From a bacterium (GTDB lineage Bacteria > Armatimonadota > UBA5829): 64,000 bases of DNA. Positions 60,287 to 64,000 of this stretch are shown here, in pieces. The position numbers and the translations under genes are program-made. Numbering within the stretch: position 1 is the first letter of the stretch; each line of letters starts with the position of its first letter. The stretch spans positions 1-64,000 of the forward strand of contig JAJFUS010000035.1 of assembly GCA_021372295.1 (NCBI GenBank). The letters run 5' to 3'. The notes below the pieces were generated by a model. It was not told the DNA's origin. It saw only the letters and a list, made by a program, of their open reading frames with translations, and made no database searches.

Positions 60287-62000
60287 CTGAACTGCCAATT
60301 TTAATCGCCTTGCCGACCAGTTGCACCGACTCAACACCATTGTACGTATTGAGTCTAATATTGTAACACAGATCGACACTCCCGCCAAGTTCGAGCCGGT
60401 CGGCCATATCGCCCATCCGGAACGCAATGCAGTCTATGGGCGCACCTTGCCAGCCCTGCACTTTCAGTTTAAGGTGACTGCCGTCTCCCACCCTCTGATA
60501 ATTCAAAACCTTGAAATTGCGGGTGATGAACATCGGCTCCAGGTTTCCCTCGCCGAACGGCTCCATCTTCAGCAGCGAGTTCGCCAGTTCGCGGGTAATA
60601 TCCTGCGGGACAAGCTCAACATCGGCGCGAATGCGCGGGGCAAGCTCCTCATCGGAAATAGTATCGATAGCGTGGGCACTGATTCTCTCCTCAAAAGCAG
60701 AGATGTTCTCCAGCGGAATCGTAAATCCTGCCGCCAGAGCGTGGCCGCCGAAATGCGTGAACAGGTCAGAACACCGAGCGAGGGCGTCGCGCATGTGGAA
60801 AGCGTCAATGCTGCGCGCCGACCCGACACCCATCCCCGACGCCTCGTCACGAGCGATGAGTATTGTCGGCCTGCAGTGGGTCTCACAAATCCTACCCGCC
60901 ACAATGCCTATTACTCCGGGATTCCACCCGTCGCTGGAGAGCACCAGAATTCGGCTGGATGCGAGGTCTATACTCTCAAGTTGACCCGACGTCTCCGCCA
61001 GTATTCTCTCCTGCTCGACCTTTCGATCCGAGTTGTGGCGTTCCATCGTCTCCGCAAGAATGCGCGCCTCGTTTTCGTCCTTTGTGAGAAAGAGTTTGAG
61101 TGCCGTATGGGCATCGTCCATTCTGCCCACGGCATTGATCCTCGGGCCAAGGATATACCCCACGTAATGAGTGGTGATGGCCTTTCCGTCAAGACCTGTG
61201 GTCCTTAAGATCGTCTTCAGACCGACTTTCTTGCTTTTTGGCATCAAATCAAGGCCGAATTTCACGATAGCGCGGTTCTCGTCCAAAAGTGGAACCACAT
61301 CAGCCACCGTCCCCAGCGCCGCAAGATCGACGAATCGCGACAGGAATGATTCCTCGTCATGCCCAAGCAGCCGAACCAACGCCTGCGCCACTTTCAGCGC
61401 CACACCCACACCCGCCAGCTCCACAAACGGATAATTGGAGTCACGTCGCTTAGGATTAATCACCGCGACGGCGTTGGGCAATTCCGCTCCAGGCTCGTGA
61501 TGATCGGTAATAATGAGATCGATTCCAAGCTCACGCGCGCGGTCTGCAGTCGAACAGGCGTTGATTCCACAGTCACAGGTCACCACAAGAGTGCAGCCGC
61601 TCTCAGCCGCGGCATCTATGGCTGGAGGTTTGATATCGTAGCCGTCGCGCTGACGATGTGGAAGTCGATACTCGACATTCGCCTTGAGAGCGCGCAGGGT
61701 TCGCACCAAAAGCGCAGTGCTGGTGACTCCGTCCACGTCATAGTCGCCGTATACGCAAATCTTTTCACCAGAGACTATCGCGTCGGCAATTCGCTCAACG
61801 CCTTCTTCGACGTCGGGAAGCAGATAGGGGTCGTGCAGTCCGGCCAGAGACGGGTCGAGGAACATTTTCAGGTCAGAGGCGGTCTTCACACCACGATTTA
61901 CAAGCAGCCTGCTCATCACCGGACTCACACCGGCATCCATGCTTAGAGCCTGAGCTGCCGCCTCATCGCAATCCATTACTTTCCAGACCGTCTGATCCAC
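60279..62000 (-). CDS. recJ: single-stranded-DNA exonuclease RecJ
   Basis: 573 residues. DHH phosphoesterase motifs: YGDYDVDGVTST with D86 and D88, DCGINA, ITDHHEPGAELPNA with D166-H167-H168. The DHHA1 domain (GGHALAAGFTIP) and the OB-like C-terminal domain follow. It degrades single-stranded DNA 5' to 3' in repair. It overlaps relA by 8 bases and lies downstream of secDF, beyond a hairpin terminator. Confidence 0.96.
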   Translation of the reverse strand: MDQTVWKVMDCDEAAAQALSMDAGVSPVMSRLLVNRGVKTASDLKMFLDPSLAGLHDPYLLPDVEEGVERIADAIVSGEKICVYGDYDVDGVTSTALLVRTLRALKANVEYRLPHRQRDGYDIKPPAIDAAAESGCTLVVTCDCGINACSTADRARELGIDLIITDHHEPGAELPNAVAVINPKRRDSNYPFVELAGVGVALKVAQALVRLLGHDEESFLSRFVDLAALGTVADVVPLLDENRAIVKFGLDLMPKSKKVGLKTILRTTGLDGKAITTHYVGYILGPRINAVGRMDDAHTALKLFLTKDENEARILAETMERHNSDRKVEQERILAETSGQLESIDLASSRILVLSSDGWNPGVIGIVAGRICETHCRPTILIARDEASGMGVGSARSIDAFHMRDALARCSDLFTHFGGHALAAGFTIPLENISAFEERISAHAIDTISDEELAPRIRADVELVPQDITRELANSLLKMEPFGEGNLEPMFITRNFKVLNYQRVGDGSHLKLKVQGWQGAPIDCIAFRMGDMADRLELGGSVDLCYNIRLNTYNGVESVQLVGKAIKIGSSDG

Positions 62001-62028
62001 TCCCCGACTCCAAATCGACTAATAAAGA

Positions 62029-62066
62029 AAGGCTCGCGCCCCCACACAATGGAGTTCACGAGCCTT
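62029..62066 (-). terminator. intrinsic terminator between secDF and recJ
   Basis: On the minus strand AAGGCTCG (62059-62066) pairs with CGAGCCTT (62029-62036), followed by TTTCTTTATTAG. It lies 29 bases before the recJ start, so recJ either starts inside or depends on read-through. Confidence 0.55.
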
Positions 62067-62096
62067 GCATAAATCAATTACACGCATTGGGTGAAC

Positions 62097-62121
62097 TTGG
62101 GGTTAACATACAACCTCCAAC
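62097..62121. repeat. dispersed intergenic repeat copy B
   Basis: TTGGGGTT (62097-62104) and AACCTCCAAC (62112-62121) match the arms of the repeat at 26625-26665, with a shorter centre. Confidence 0.45.
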
Positions 62122-62135
62122 ATCCAACCTCAAAA

Positions 62136-64000
62136 TCAGTATCTCTTTTTCTTAGTGGTCTTCCTCTTGATGCGAGCAGCCTGAGCGCCTGCTTCAACCG
62201 ATTCGTCGGCTTTCGCAATTTGCTCACCAGCTTCACCCGGTATTTCGCTGACGCCGGCAATCGGCTTCTCGACAAGAGCCTTGTCCTCGAAGGTCTTCTT
62301 TTTCGGCTCGGCGCCGGTCTTTGACGCGATATTTTCCCATACGATTACAAGTGGGGTCGCGTTGAAGATCGAGGAATAGGTTCCGATGATAATACCGGCA
62401 AGGAGCGCTATATAGAAGTGCCTCAGCAGAGGTCCGCCAAGAACGATCAACGCCGCAAGGGTCATAACAACCGTCATAGATGTATTGATCGACCGCGAAA
62501 GTGTCTGCAGAATGCTTTTGTTAGCAAGCTGCTCGAAGCTCTCGCCGCGCTCTCTGTGGCGCAGGTTCTCGCGGATTCGGTCGAAGACGACGATGGTGTC
62601 GTGAACGCTGAACCCGATAATGGTTAGAATAGCCGTAACAAACAGGCTGTCTACCTCCCAACCCGCGAATTTCCCGAGGATCGCGAAAAGCCCGAGAATA
62701 AACGCCGAGTCGTGAATAAGAGCAAGGACCGCGCAGACGCCGTATTTTAGCCCTGCCGAAAGCCCACCAATAGCGAACCTGCCTGTCAGATACAGAACAA
62801 TACCAAGCGACGCAATTAGCACAGCCCAAAAGGCGTTTACAGTTAGTTCCCTACTGATTGTAGGCTCGACACTGCTCACGGAGCTGAATTTGCCATCGGT
62901 CAGCCCGAGGGTATTGTTCAGATCGTTGCGCAGTGCAGTTTCTTTCGCCTCGTTTAGGGGCAGCGTAACTATATAGGCAACATCCTTGCTCTTATTGAGC
63001 TGAACTTCATTTGCCTCGGAATACTTGCTTACAATATCGCGAACCTGCGCAAGTTCGACTTTTTGAGTAAATGACGCCTGCACCGATGTTCCAGACTTGA
63101 ACTCGATTCCGGGCTTCAGGCCATACATCCCAAGTACCACGAGACCGGGAATAATCAGAATGGCACTGAGAGCGAAGAAGTAGTTTCGCTTACCGACGAT
63201 ATTGGCATTCACTCTATGCAGCCAGCTTGTGCCAAGGCCGTAAAGGTTAGGGTTCTGCGCCCATTCAGCTCCAACAAGCATGTGCAGGAATGTTCTGGTC
63301 ACCGTGATTGCAGTAAACATACTGATCACAACACCAACGAGCAATGTAAGCGCAAAACTCTGCACCGACGAACTGCCATACCACATCAGAATAGCACAGG
63401 TGATTGCCGTACACATGTTGGAGTCGAAGATGGCCGTAAACGCCCTGTTGAACCCGGCGTCTATGGAAGCGCGAAGTGTTTTGCCGCTCCGAAGCTCTTC
63501 TTTAAGACGCTCGAATATAAGGATATTGGCGTCGACCGCCATACCAATGGATATAATCAACGCGGCGACACCAGCCAGGGACATCGTCGCGCCAAGAAGC
63601 TTAAATACCGCAATTACAAACAGCGCATACAAGCCGAGGGCAATACTTGCGATAATGCCAGGCAGCTTGTAGTAGACGATCATAAACAGGACTACCAGAA
63701 TCAGACCGGCAATGCCGGCAAATACGACCTTGTGCACCGTCTCCATACCCAGTGTCGGTTCGACGGTGTCCTTTGCGATCACCTTCAGAGGAACCGGCAG
63801 AGCGCCCGCGTTAAGGAACTCAGCGGTACGCTTGGCTTCACCAAGGCTCTGGAAACCGGACACCTCGGCTTTGCCCGAAGGAATTGCTTCGTTGATCTTG
63901 GGAGCGGTAAGCAGCTTACCGTCGAAGAAGACAGCCAGAAAATCGTCAACATGCGATCTGGTAAACGTGGCGAACTTCTCGCGACCGACTTTGTTGAACT
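62136..64000 (-). CDS. secDF: fused protein-export membrane protein SecD-SecF, 5'-truncated by the window edge
   Basis: The frame is open from the right edge down to the TAG-type stop at 62136; the apparent ATG at 63863 is internal because SecD P1 sequence (VDDFLAVFFDGKLLTAPKINEAI) continues before it. SecD TM region: AGIAGLILVVLFMIVYYKLPG, GMAVDANILIFERLKEELRSG. The SecF half starts near YGLGTSWLHRVNANIVGKRNYFF and has GFSVHDTIVVFDRIRENLRH. SecDF uses the proton-motive force to pull exported proteins through SecYEG. The last about 60 residues form a charged tail ending RKTTKKKRY. The N-terminus, including the first TM and most of P1, is outside the window. Confidence 0.95.
   Translation of the reverse strand, partial: FNKVGREKFATFTRSHVDDFLAVFFDGKLLTAPKINEAIPSGKAEVSGFQSLGEAKRTAEFLNAGALPVPLKVIAKDTVEPTLGMETVHKVVFAGIAGLILVVLFMIVYYKLPGIIASIALGLYALFVIAVFKLLGATMSLAGVAALIISIGMAVDANILIFERLKEELRSGKTLRASIDAGFNRAFTAIFDSNMCTAITCAILMWYGSSSVQSFALTLLVGVVISMFTAITVTRTFLHMLVGAEWAQNPNLYGLGTSWLHRVNANIVGKRNYFFALSAILIIPGLVVLGMYGLKPGIEFKSGTSVQASFTQKVELAQVRDIVSKYSEANEVQLNKSKDVAYIVTLPLNEAKETALRNDLNNTLGLTDGKFSSVSSVEPTISRELTVNAFWAVLIASLGIVLYLTGRFAIGGLSAGLKYGVCAVLALIHDSAFILGLFAILGKFAGWEVDSLFVTAILTIIGFSVHDTIVVFDRIRENLRHRERGESFEQLANKSILQTLSRSINTSMTVVMTLAALIVLGGPLLRHFYIALLAGIIIGTYSSIFNATPLVIVWENIASKTGAEPKKKTFEDKALVEKPIAGVSEIPGEAGEQIAKADESVEAGAQAARIKRKTTKKKRY

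Noticed and set aside
60287..60427. Upstream extension of relA
   Set aside because: It lies inside recJ in another frame; relA starts at 60286 where conserved sequence begins.

Overview
The window reads as one continuous stretch of a bacterial chromosome with moderate GC. It is almost fully coding, on both strands, and no phage, transposon, CRISPR array or tRNA gene was recognised. The gene set (MutS2 rather than a classical MutS/MutL pair, RqcH, a fused pyruvate-dehydrogenase-type E1, many xylose-isomerase-like and secreted proteins, HD-GYP proteins, and tRNA synthetases with missing accessory domains) suggests an environmental Terrabacteria lineage such as Armatimonadota. That placement is inference from gene content, not a phylogeny.

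Layout. 1-0.35 kb: tail of a GT2 glycosyltransferase. 0.4-4.8 kb: an iron-uptake operon (a DtxR repressor fused to a FeoA domain, feoB, a tiny Cys-rich membrane protein) with a metal-type operator on its promoter, then a class III aminotransferase. 4.9-8.1 kb: a secreted GH36 alpha-galactosidase-like enzyme divergent from an AraC regulator. 8.1-14.9 kb: nitrilase-family hydrolase, mutS2, RNase P RNA, a HEAT-repeat protein and an ICMT-like methyltransferase. 15-19 kb: APC permease, a STAS plus tandem USP protein, mazG. 19-24.2 kb: fused E1 alpha/beta, a sodium:solute symporter, galE. 24.2-30.7 kb: a translation cluster thrS-infC-rpmI-rplT-pheS-pheT, with an AUA start for infC, an intrinsic terminator in front of pheS and seven consecutive palindromes between pheS and pheT. 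30.8-34 kb: an uncharacterised protein, a 32-residue hydrophobic peptide and two membrane HD-GYP proteins. 34-38.1 kb: hemC-nadB-cobA/hemD with overlapping or closely abutting genes. 38-41 kb: amidohydrolase, small unknown, phosphodiester-glycosidase-like protein, peroxiredoxin. 41-47.9 kb: the phosphate regulon phoB-phoR-pstSCAB-phoU on the minus strand. 48-54.4 kb: fabZ and lineage-specific unknowns. 54.5-64 kb: rqcH, a secreted (alpha/alpha)-barrel-like protein, relA, recJ and the 5'-truncated secDF.

The operons are compact. ATGA overlaps join dtxR-feoB-feoB-associated protein, pstC-pstA-pstB and nadB-cobA/hemD. Several genes appear leaderless, with an extended -10 about 10 bases before the ATG. 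Several leaders carry a strong hairpin just after the predicted transcription start.

The most unusual loci are: (1) the peptide plus double HD-GYP region at 31.46-34.0 kb. Here one HD-GYP carries a four-cysteine ribbon inserted in its catalytic domain and the other has lost the His of its HD pair. The peptide gene is enclosed by 13-base complementary arms. (2) The hairpin array between pheS and pheT. (3) The STAS-USP-USP protein encoded next to an APC permease whose leader contains a terminator.
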